A DNA stretch of 64,000 bases. It comes from Agelas oroides (lineage: Eukaryota > Porifera > Demospongiae > Agelasida > Agelasidae). The notes under the pieces are model-generated. The model saw only the letters and a program-made list of their open reading frames with translations. It ran no database searches and was not told where the DNA came from. The translations under genes and the position numbers were made by a program. The stretch is taken from NCBI GenBank assembly GCA_949130485.1, contig OX422183.1:11444543-11508542 (forward strand), read 5' to 3'. Below are positions 11,501 through 23,500 of the stretch, in pieces (within the stretch, counting starts at the first letter, position 1; each line of letters begins with the position of its first letter).

Positions 11501-14500
11501 CAGGTGACAGTGTTGTTCCTAGAACAACTGATGTTGTAAATGATTCCAGGAAAGCTTGCTGTGAGATGTCCATGATGTGATGCTTCCCTCCCTCCCTCCC
11601 TCCCTCCCTCCCTCCCTCCCTCCCTCCCTCCCTCCCTCCCTCCCTCCCTCCCTCCCTCCCTCCCTCCCTCCCTCCCTCCCTCCCTCCCTCCCTCCCTCCC
11701 TCCCTCCCTCCCTCCCTCCCTCCCTCCCTCCCTCCCTCCCTCCCTCCCTCCCTCCCCCCTTTCTCTCTCCCTCTCCCCATCCTTCTATGCTTCCACCAAT
11801 AGTCAGAACAGAGATTTCCTAGTAATGTCAGCAGTGGTGTCCTCGTGAACCTCATACCCGGTGAGACATTCTCCATCAGGCTGAGGGCCTTAAACTTGGG
11901 AGGAATCAGTGGCCCAAGCAATGTTGTCAGCTACACCACTCCAAATGGGGGTAAGTGTGTAATGTGTGACTACATGTGCAGTCTGCAAATGTCATGATCA
12001 AGCAAAGACAAGCAGTAGACATGAAAAGGATATCTGAGTAACTATGGTATACTATTGTGGTGACTTACCAAATACTGAGGAAGTCATCCAGGCTTATAAA
12101 AAATCAACATGACTTCTTGGGGGACTAAACATGAAGCGTGAGGCTCAGGCTCAGTAGTTGAGGTGCCCCTCGTGCTATGGAAAGGAGGCTAAAAGAAACT
12201 AGGTTGACCAACTATCAATAAGTGTAGGAAACAAAGCAAACAACAATTGCATGTACGTATCACCACCTTCTTTACACTTTCTTCACTGCAACATTATCCT
12301 TCATGCATACACATGTAATAACTATATGCAGCCCCAAGGCTTGAATCCTTCAATGCAGTAGCCCGAGACGGTGGTCGCTCTGTCTTACTGGAGTGGGAAC
12401 TGGAGTACGATGGAGGAAGAGATGTTAATAACGTTGTAGTTGAGGTGGGTGCATAATAGAATCAACAGTGACAAGGTTATGCACTTTTGTAATATGTTCA
12501 TTCACTTGATGTGCACCAATTTTGTTAAATGATCTGGCAGAATTCTACCTACAAAGCAATTGATATTTTCAAGAGCCCATTCATTTCATTTACTATAAGG
12601 ATTGTTGTTAATTCAGTCAACTTTTATTTTTATTTTTATTTTTTTGTGCAGGTTTATCGCAATGGAGTTCTAATCAACACCCTCAGTCTCTCCTTTGCAC
12701 CTGGTAGATATACTGTCAGCGGTTTAGATCCTGAAACCAGCTACAGGTTTGCTGCCACAGTGTCCAACGCAGTTGGCAGGAGCAGATCACCCCTTTATGC
12801 CTCTGCTGTTACTACAGTGGGTATGTCATTGTGTGGAACAAGATTGATGTGTTAATTACAAGATATACAAAATATCTAGAACTTTGTTGAAGGACAATTG
12901 ATTATGAATAGGCACTGGAACCAATACAGCTGGTCAGAACACAGTTGGACTATTAACGTTTTCAACTGACTTGCACAACTTGGCAATTTCTGCTTTCATG
13001 CATCTTGCATGGTTTGTTCCCAGACTGAATAGCAATTCAATTCCCAAAGATTAGCCATTGCCTTGCTTTGATCAGTTGTTGTTGTATAAAAGAGTCCACA
13101 GTAACCGCCAGGTTGGAAGTATAATACATTGTAGCTACCTGCTTGCAGCTAAAGTTCAATGAGAGTGTTTTAAACTGCTAAGAAGTACATCTTGCATGTG
13201 AACAGCCTGACCAACCCTTAATTTGCTTCAGTGATTGTACCCAATTTCCATTAGCTGTTTAAGTTTGAGAACCCCATTTCCCCCTTTTCAGGACCTCCTA
13301 GCAAGCCAACTACACCCATCATCAATGCCACCACCATCCAAACACTGACCTTCTCTTTCTCTGTTGATTTTGGTTCAAGCCCCATCCGCTTCTTCCTCGT
13401 CAACATCACTGAATACCCAAATGGGTCACCAAACACCTTGAATATTTCAGCTGATGATACATCAGGAATCATTCGATCATTAACTATGTTCGAAAGGCAG
13501 CAGACAGTTTTGGCGCATTACGTGGAAATGAGACCTTCTAGTCAATTAAACAATCAGGTAGACTATGTATTTGCTGTGGCAGCAGAAAATGATATTGGTG
13601 TTGGAGAGTTCAGTAATGCAAGCAGCCCTGCACGCCTAGGTGAGCACACACATGTGGATTCTAGGTATAGTTAACCACTGAAAGGTTTAAAGATAGCTGA
13701 CAGAGTAAGATAGAATCTTCAGGATGAATGCAGGATTTATACTAGCTTGCCATTCATGAAGTGTAGTAACACTGGAGACAGAAATGTCACAATCATCAAA
13801 GTCCTGAAATTAACTTAGGAGCCCTATTTACACAATGGAGTTTGAAAGTCAATCTTACTGCTCTCATCTCTATTTCTTATCCATGTCCCACAACTACCTC
13901 AACTATGATGGACTGTAATCCAGAAGATGGTAAGCTTGTACATACGGCATATGCTGCCTCATTAGTCTATTGAGAACATTTATGGTTCCTAAATACAAGT
14001 AACATTGAATGAACTAAATGAGCCCTTGCTAGCAGACAGCTTGTGCATTGCTACTATTAGTAAGTATTGATGCTTGCCTGGGGAACGGTTAATTTCTGTG
14101 TGCTTATATTCACAGTGACAGACTTGGTTACAAAATATAGCATCATTCCTAAGCTTGCACAGATGTTGCAGCTTGGTTAATGACACTAAATGATCTCTCA
14201 AACATTGTCTATTCCACTGTAGAATAATTACTAAGAACTGACAAAATATCTACATGTGTACTTGTGTCTGGTATACTCACCTGCGCCCCAAATGACCAGC
14301 TGGGAGTAAATGCATTTGAGCAACCTCTTTGTACTCCACAAATAATTTCTTGTCTCAGTAGGAACTGGCCTTGTTTTTTTTTCTCTCTCGAAGACTAGCT
14401 TTTCATATATGTTGCAGTTCAGAAGAAAACATACTTTGATTGTTGAAAGCATCATTAATAAGGGAGGGACCCATACCCTCTGCATCAGATAGTGACATAT

Positions 14501-17500
14501 GCCTTATTATGTAAATATGTATGTATGCTGCTTCACATTCTCCATTCCACTAAAAAGTCTTTCTCCATTTCCCCTTCAGCACGTGCACTCTATGGCATCA
14601 TTGCTGGTGTGGTGGGAGGATTGTTGCTGGTTGTGATAATAATCTTAGTGGTGATAGCGATCATTGCAGTCAGGAAGAAGAAGAATAAGACGACGGGAAA
14701 AATGAGTGAGTAACATTTGACACAATTGACTGACTGCAGATCAATGCATGTAATTGCATTAAAAACAAACTTCAGTGGCTAGCTGCATTCAATTTGTCAG
14801 GGTTGATTCAGAACATAATGAGTCACTTCTCTAACTCTGCAACTAACTGGTAACGTGCATTAAATGATGCCCATTCAGGATGCAACTGCTTTATAAGCAC
14901 TCAACACTTAAGTGCTCTACCCTGGTGCTTCATGCTTACAAACTTTACAAATGAGCATATATAACAGAGCGCCGTACAGTCTTGGTCCTGGGTCGTATCG
15001 AACAAAGGCAGGGTGGTACATAACAAGTGCTACAAAACCACACCCATCAGTATTGACAGTGAAGTATTGACAGTGAAGTTCTCCTCCATCAATACTCTTG
15101 CTACCAGTCTGTGAGTCCAGTAGCCCAGCTGTACACAATCATGCTTGGTTTGGCTTGGCTTGCATGAATTGTGCAACTTGCAAGGCTGTAGTCAGAGTGT
15201 TTTATTTACCTCTCTAGACCTGTTCATTCTTCGTAAAGAGGCATTTTCCGTGAGCCCAGTAGTCCAGTCCAGTAGTCCAGTCCACTGAATAGTGATGACC
15301 AACCTGAAATTTGTCTCTTCATCAAATTTCGAGTTGGTATAAAATAAAAGTTGTTGTGATGCAAAGCAATAAGCCTGATGGGTTTCAACACAGTGTTATG
15401 TATGGCTATACATTGCTTATATGTGTAATACTATCTGTTTATTGCAATATATTATTTCTGCGTATGTTTAGATATTTCAGTGTCCTATGGAACTCGACCT
15501 AGTACAGCAGCAGAAACAGATGAATTTGTGTAAGTAACAGAGTAGCAGCAAGCATGTTTATAATTGGGGAAAGTGAGGATTCGGTTTCTGAAGGTTAGTC
15601 GGATGCTCTGGAGCTGTATGCTAGCTAGAGTGTTGGTAGCATTTCTCTGGCTCATACTCTACACTCATCCCTAGCCCCTTCTCCTCCCCCTTCCCCAACT
15701 CAATTGTTATTTTTAGCAGTGCAAGTCACATGTATTCTAAGTCTTGGGATTGGTTCATCACGGCTACTATATGCGGCACACGTATGCGAATATTTCTGAT
15801 GACAGTCACCTGGCTAGCGCTAGGGGTGTTCGTGTTGTACGACTCCTTTCCACGGCTGACAGCAGGACTGAGAGGCTGCGCTCACTACTGACAGTGTCTA
15901 ACAGTCGTTACTGCATCGCTTGTACGTACCTTATCCAGCCATTGTTGATGTCCGCGGGCTTTCCAAAGAAATAAACGCCGCCCTCGAATAGTAGTCGCAC
16001 AAAACGTGCAGCGCAAAAAATAGTAGCAGCGGCGTCTGATCAAAGAAATATGGTATATATCATTACAATCGCAAGTAGGATACTATATTTAACACATCCC
16101 TATATATGCAATCCCTAAGTACTTCACCTCCAAATATTTCCTTGTAGATGACACCTTGCTAGGAAAATGTATGACTGAGTTTGCTAAACAAAATACAACA
16201 AACAAACAAACAACTGATTCAGAAATTGTTTGCTTGTAGTGGTACAACAAAACAACATAAATTCTCACAATGCACTAATCAGCTCCTGATTTTGTTGACT
16301 ATTAGATCCCAGTGTATTGCGAAAGCTATCATGAAATTTTACACAAAATAGCCAATGTAAACTATTCAAGTGTGCACTCTCCATGTGCAGGCTTCAGAGT
16401 CCACCTCTTGGTAAATCAGCAAAGAGCAATGATTATCAAGAGCAACAGCCTGAAGATCCTCCTTCACCATACTACAACTGCCTCAGTAAGTACCAAAATG
16501 GCCTACAGGAACAGCCAAAGCAGGACTATGGAGTTGACGTTCCAGATACTAGTGTGAAGTACTTCCAGCACAACCCTCGGCCTGTTCCCAACCCAGCCTA
16601 CAATGACCACACCCCTACTAACCTGGGTCAGCCGAGTCCAAAGAGTCCCCACCAAACCTCCTTGCCTCGCAGCCTTACTAACTATCAGCAAGGTAAATAG
16701 ATTAAATGTTGGTGAAGGGGCATGGTAATGTGCATGTAAGTGTACCAAGGGCAGAGAAACAGACCTAGTACTGGAGGACCTCAGCCAGGCCTATAGTATA
16801 CCAGTGGCGTAGGAACCGTAGCGGCCGTAGCGGCTTTGGCCGCTACACTTTTTTGGCCGTAAATTAATATTCATAACCTGCTAAGTTAGCTCAAGCTAGC
16901 CTCGTTCTCTGGGAGCGAGGCTAAGGTAAAGCAGCCTCTTCGTTGCATCAGTCTCATATGCAGTTACATGCGTACATTTCCGATTAAAGTACACTATAAG
17001 GTGATCGAAATCTTGGCAGTGAGATGGCTGGGTACGAAGCTAATGCAGATTTTCAAAGAGACTACTACAAGCGACGAAAGCTAGCCGGGCGGTCTCCTGG
17101 TAACGACGACGAAGTCAGTATAATCTGTTTTCCACATAAATTGAATATTGTACTGGAGGGTTGGTAAGGTCTGAGAAAGAGGCTAGAATATTATACACCG
17201 TTGAAAAAAGGCTTTTGTTTGCAGTCTAAAGGTGCACACTTTGAAAAAATTCGCCACGCGTAGCGCGGCGAAATTACTTCCCATTTTATTAGCAGCGTTT
17301 CGCGCGGCACAGCATGGCCTCTACACTTCATATTTGCTTCCTACGCCTATGTATACCCATGTAGCTACCATTTTAACTTGCAGCACAGAGTTGGCCATTG
17401 ACTGAGTAGGATCGTCACTCAAATCTGTAATCAATCGTTCAATATACCCCAGTGTACATGAAGTATAGACTCAAAAATTTGGGTCCGCTGGAATAACATC

Positions 17501-20500
17501 TTCATGCCTGGCCTGGCTTGTGGACTTTTGTCTGCAATCACTACACTAAACAAAATATTTTAGTGGGACTATAGTGGCTGTTTTAGCCTGAAAGTGGCCT
17601 CGAAGCAATCTCAGAGTAGCTAATTTCTCTGAGGGAGCACACCCCGGACCCCCTATATACCTGCCAGGTTTGGTTGTATCTAATCACTGGACTGGATTGT
17701 GGACTGGATTGCTAGACTGGACTGATGGATGGGATTATTATTTGCTCATATCGCATGACTTCCATCCAATGAAATGTCGTAAATTTGGTTACAGTAACTG
17801 CCTTACTATAAGCTGCACTTCATCTTCTCACTGCATGCTAGGGTATGTACGAGTGCACAATGCACAAGCTACATGGATGGATATGTACCATGAGTTCATG
17901 GTCTACATGCAGTGAGCTCAAAGCACCCTCTGATTATGACGAGTATGCAAACAGCATCAAAAGTAATGACAAAGGCCTTTTCACTACAAAATGTACTGTG
18001 CCAAGGCAGGGCCGGCGGCAATGGTACGGCCGGTACGGCCATGGCTGTACCGGTTTTGAGGGAGAAAAAATGACGTCGCTTGGATTCTAACTCACGTGTG
18101 CGTTATGGAATAGCCTCTCACAAGCATCCAAAGTAGCGACCAGAGGATTGAGGCTTTCTCAATTTTCTATGGCAATATTTGAGTGCGAGACGAAATTGGG
18201 GCGGGGCTAATATGCGAGCATGAAATGCCCGTGTGAGGCGGTCATTTTAGCCAGCACGGTTCAATCACTTCATGCATCACTGGCTGCAGAAACTACAAGT
18301 GGGCAGATTCTAGTAGCATTTTTGTCTCAGAAGCTACCTAATTTTAAAAATTTCCCAGGGGAGCATGCCCCCAGACTCCCCTAGCTTCTTCACACTTATG
18401 GCATACCCTCATCCGTCGCCAATGGCTGTACCAGTTTGAAATAACTGGCTCCGGCCCTCCAAGGAGAACACTGGTGTAAAATACCATGCTGGTTAGTGGT
18501 TACCTATCTATTATTACCCATAGTCTTGTTGAATGTAGCCATGTAAAAGCTATGCTTGGTCAGCGAGAGGCCTTGCATAGAATAGACTACAGTGCCAATT
18601 GGCCTACCAAGCAGTTCCATCTGCTTAGTTACCTTTCAAGGTCTCTTAGGCACAAAACTCCCACAGTTGTATGCATGCTGTGTCCTTTGTTTCACGGCAA
18701 TCCATTAGCCACAAAGCATCAAACATGTGACCCGATTCAGCACATCTGATTGGAGAGATCATGCGGTACACACAATTTAAGTTCAAAGGTCAGTCTAGTA
18801 ATCCAGTCCATCAGTCCAGTCCAGTGATCCAGTCCACGGTTATCCAGTCCACAATCCAGTCCAGCGATTCACATTACTCAGCACCTCCCCCCATCCAATC
18901 TGAAGTATTTTTCTTCACCACTGATTTGGAACTGAATTTGCTCCTCTCAGGATATGTAGGTGTAAGTGCCTTTATAATTGGGAATCAGTAGTGATCTTTA
19001 TCAGTCTCCACTAACTGATGATAATCAATATATCGGTTTAAATAATAAGGTGAACAGGAAGGACCTCCCACAAAATTGTTTTTCAAAGACCAAAAATTAG
19101 ATAAATATGTACAAGCATGGTATAATGGGTACAGTCAATAGTACAGTAGCGTAGAGACTCCTATTATCGCCGCTCTGCAGTCTTTGGCACTACGCACGCA
19201 CACATAGTACTCAAATTCGCAACTGTGGCAACCACGCGAGGTAGGGACAACCCCCTCCTACGCGCTTGCAGACTTGCCGTTACCTAGCTCCACCCCCCTC
19301 TAGACTACGGAAATGAATTCACCTCTGAACCCAGATGGCGATAATAAGGGAATGCCCCCAATTACCGCCACCCCCGTAAACTGACAGAAAGCTACAACTT
19401 AGGCATAAACAAAGTCAAACCAAGGCAAACACTTGATCAAACTGTACAAAACTGCAAACTAGGAACAAAACAAAGACAGACAAAGCTAAACTGAGGCAAA
19501 ATCTGGGTCAAACAGTACACTGGAGGCAGGCATTACAGAGATGAAATGAAACACGATCTCACAGCCCTCAGACAGAAGTACTACAAAGATGAAAACACTG
19601 GAGGCAGGTAGGTATACAACACATAGAATTATGAAGGTAAGAGGCAGGTAGGTATACACCACATAGAATTATGAAGGTAAGAGGCAGGTAGGTATACAAT
19701 ATAGAATTATGAAGGTAAGAGGCAGGTAGGTATACAACACATAGAATTATGAAGGTAAGAGGCAGGTAGGTATACAACACATAGAATTATGAAGGTAAGA
19801 GGCAGGTAGGTATACAACACATAGAATTATGAAGGTAAGAGGCAGGTAGGTATACACCATGACTTAACAAAATTAAATGCAATGCTCACATAGATACCGA
19901 CGAGTGACATTATTCCGTCCAAAGGCACAATACGTATGCACCCACTTTCCACAAGAATCACAATCAATCCAGAAGTATGGAACTTGCTTGCATCCCTCTG
20001 GCTCTCTAGCCTGGCACAGATCACACAGAACGGCATCATCATCTGAATCTGCATCACTACTATCACAAAATCGTGATGGAAGTCGTATCTTCCGGGATGG
20101 TCGACTAGACTCAGGGACACACTCACAGTCTGACTGACTGTCGTCTGATTCTGTAGTACACTTGTACTTGGACTTTGGAGCTTCCTGCAGTTTCTCAGCA
20201 CACTTGCGCTTCCTTTCAGCTCTCTCCTTTTCCTGCTGCTTCTGTTCCCTGTCTCGTTTCTTCTGATCCATTTCCTGTTTCCTTCTTTCCTTTTCCTGTT
20301 CTTTCTCTAACTTTTTTTTCTCCCTCTCTTGTTTCTTTTGCTCCATTTCCTGCGTCTTTCGTTCTTTTTCCTTTTCTCTCTCTAGCTTGTTTTGCTCCCT
20401 TTCTTCTTTCCGCTTCTGTTTCAACTCCGCAGCTTCTTTTTCCTTCTTCTCCTTCTCCTCCATCATCTCCACATACTCTCTTGCTGTCAATACCCTTGCC

Positions 20501-23500
20501 TTGGTTATTCTACGTACCCGCCTTTGAGTAGCAGCATTTGCAGGAGGGGTTGCAAGGATATCAGCCAGATGGGGTGGAATCAATCCTGCTTGAACCAACG
20601 GATTCATAATACCTGTGGAAGATGGTGCACTATCTGGTGGAGTATTAGCTACAGTTGTTGGATTGGCTTCTTGAGAGGAATCTATTCCAGATGAACCCAC
20701 TCCAGATGAACTAACAATAGGGGAGGGAGTATTGGGTGCTAACACTGACAATTCAGCATCTGAGTAATCATTTGAGCCAGAGTTGGTGGTGGGGGGATCA
20801 CATGTTAAGGTGTATGAACTATTACTATTTGTAGATGGAATAGAAATTGAGTTGTCTGAGCCAGGGGAATGAAGAGAGGATGGTGTTGACATAGGAGCAA
20901 CAGAGTCTGAGCTAGGAGATGAGAAAAGGGCAGGTGTCGACATAGGAGCAACAGAGTCTGAGCTAGGAGATGAGAAAAGGGCAGGTGTCATCGACCTTCT
21001 ACTTGAAGAGGGTGATGGTTCATTGGATGACCCATACGGTTCAGTCTGACTTGAGGAGCTTGCATCACTCAAGTCATGAAGAGTGGATGGAAGCATTTTG
21101 CTCTGATCAACTACATTACGGTTAAATGGGAAGATTCCAGATTTACGAAAGCCAGCTTTTACATTTGGTATGGAAAAAGCTTGCTCAAAGGGATCTTTTA
21201 CTACTCGAGCAAAGTCACGTTTCGACACTACAAAGTTTTTCTTAGCAAATGACAGAGCTTTCACAGCTTTGGAGAAGTGATTCTTGAAGCTCTTGAAAAC
21301 TGCAACGTCAAGAGGTTGAAGTGCATGTGTAGTGTGGGGCGGTAGGCAGAACAGTATTACATCATTATTTCTAGCCATATCTACGACATCAAGGTTTACG
21401 TGTGACTTATGCCCATCAACAAATAGAATTATAGGTCGTTCTGGCACAGCAAACTTTAAGAAAATCTTTTCCATCCATTTGATAAACAGCTCACTATCTA
21501 CATACCCAGACTCACTTTTCCCATAAAGAGCATCGTCTGGACCCTCAAAAGTGTATGCTCCACCCGGGTATGCTTTAGGGTATATTATCATTGGTGGAAG
21601 GGGGAAGCCAGCAGCTGATGCAGTGCACAACATCGAAATGTGCTCGGTCGTGCCATGTGATTGGGCATACACATTCTTTGTATTTTTAAGTGTAACTACT
21701 TTCTCTCTTGTGGCATCCAGGGGTAGAAAAGTTTCATCACAGTTATATATCTGCCTCGGGGCATCCTTTAGATTGTTATCAGTAAGTACCTTATCAAGGA
21801 GATCAAAATATTCCCCTACTACCTCCGGGTTTAAACACTCTGCACGGCTTCGATCTAATTTATCACTTTTCCGCAAAGTAAGCCGAGGGTGCCGCTTGCA
21901 GAAGTTACTCCACCAGTGCTTACCGGGTCCTAAATCTGGATTAAATCTGTCAGCGGTGCCAGCACGTTTGGCAATTGCCCACGCAAACGCCATGGTCATT
22001 GTTCTTGTGAGAGGAAATCCTCTTTGGGCCATATACACCAGGTAGGACATGAGGGCAGCTTCCTCCTCCTCAGTCAGAACAGTATCTGGACCTGGTTTCG
22101 TTCCATGTTTCACCCTTCCTTTGATACGATCATCGAGCGTCTTTCGAGGTACATCAAAGGCCTTTGCTGCTGTTGACACCGCCGTTCCCTGGGAAACTGC
22201 CTCCATAGCCGAAACCATGTCCTCCTCCTTCCACTGCTTGCGCTTCTCCTTACTCTGAGCCATTTCTAATGTCCAAAAAGAAATATATAACTCTCAAACA
22301 CGTACACTACCAAAGCATGGGTAAATTGCGCACAAAACACACACTCAAAACACATCCAGCAAACTAGAGAGTTGGAGTAATAAAATTGCATGTCAGAACT
22401 AACCTCAAAGGTAGCTCTACTCCGTCGCCTTGGGACGTATCAAAGAGGATTTTGGTGGCTGTTGTGCAAAAATCGGCTTGTTGGTTTTCAGAAGCAGCTC
22501 CAGCTAGAGAGAAACTACCTAAATGAAGCACGTGGCCTAAAGTATCTACTGAGCGTGCGCAAACAAAAGTAAGTCCCCTCGATTTGCAAATATAATGTGT
22601 TGGCGATAATACGCGCCGCACGTGCAGTGGCGATAATAGGAGCCTCTACGCTATATGCCATGAGGCATACTGTATGGGCATGAAACTCAATGTCTCCAAT
22701 TTAATCATTACACATTGATAATCACTGAAAATTGTGAAATGGATGTTGATAGCTAATCGATTTTCCGATGTATCGATCCCAGCCTTATTAAAAGATTTAT
22801 AGTCATGTGATTGCGAGTGTGTTTAGCAACAGTAATTGTAGTTGTCATAGATGTGGAATTGGGGTGAGCTTTGAATGCCCACTGTTTGTGCAAGTCCATG
22901 GCAAGCAGTACTGCAAGAATTGTTCAGAGCTTTAGTAGATGGGGAAGACAGGAAGGCTATGTTGCCTCTTGTGATACTGTAATTGCTGCTGTTCATGTAA
23001 AATTTCCTCACTCTGCATTAACAACACTGTTTAGCCATTCTGAGATTACCATTGAGATTTTGTGCAAGCCTCAGTGTGTGAACATGTGTAGCCATGCAGG
23101 CTCTTTCTCCCAAGGTGTGGTTGTGGTATGTGACTCTGCAGCTGCATAACATTACACTGACCATCTTCTACCTTAGTGAGAGAAAAAATGGAGACATAAA
23201 CTTGATTGTTTTGCAATTTTTGATCACACCACCAAATTATATTCTCTCAACTACTCATTCCTGTGATGCCAATTGTGTGGGGTAGTTATCATTGTGCATC
23301 ACTGTTAAAAACACCCATATATGTGTATGGCTAGTGACTTCTCCTTTTGCCACATATTCATAATGCAGGACCGTAGCCAGGATTTTCAGAAGGGGGGTTA
23401 CATAGATATGTGATGTGCATGTATGCATGTATAAGCATACAAAGTAGGGGGGTCTGGTGGTATGCTCCCCCAGCAAATTTTGAAGCATAGATGCTCTGAG

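Larger units (their letters stand above)
17351..19148. other. Intron sequence with simple repeats
   Basis: Left part (17351-17665) aligns with unit B 35320-35640. ACTGGATTG-type short repeats lie at 17683-17725. No exon recognised. Confidence 0.5.
19149..22651 (-). mobile_element. Full-length pogo/Tigger transposon, apparently intact
   Basis: Perfectly placed TA target duplications (19147-19148, 22652-22653) flank 23-bp inverted repeats starting GCGTAGAG and reading CTCCTATTATCGCC inward, with one mismatch. The 3.5-kb element carries one long uninterrupted transposase gene and a 40-bp minisatellite after it. It lies antisense in the last intron of the receptor and is missing from unit B, so it inserted after the A/B duplication or was lost from B. 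Confidence 0.9.

Noticed and set aside
11448..11921. Open frame of Gly-Arg-Glu repeats antisense to the FN3-1 exon
   Set aside because: It is the translation of the (GGGA)n strand and overlaps a well-supported exon.
22871..23149. 92-codon frame in the receptor intron
   Set aside because: Not conserved as a frame in the inverted copy D and lacking any domain or splice support.
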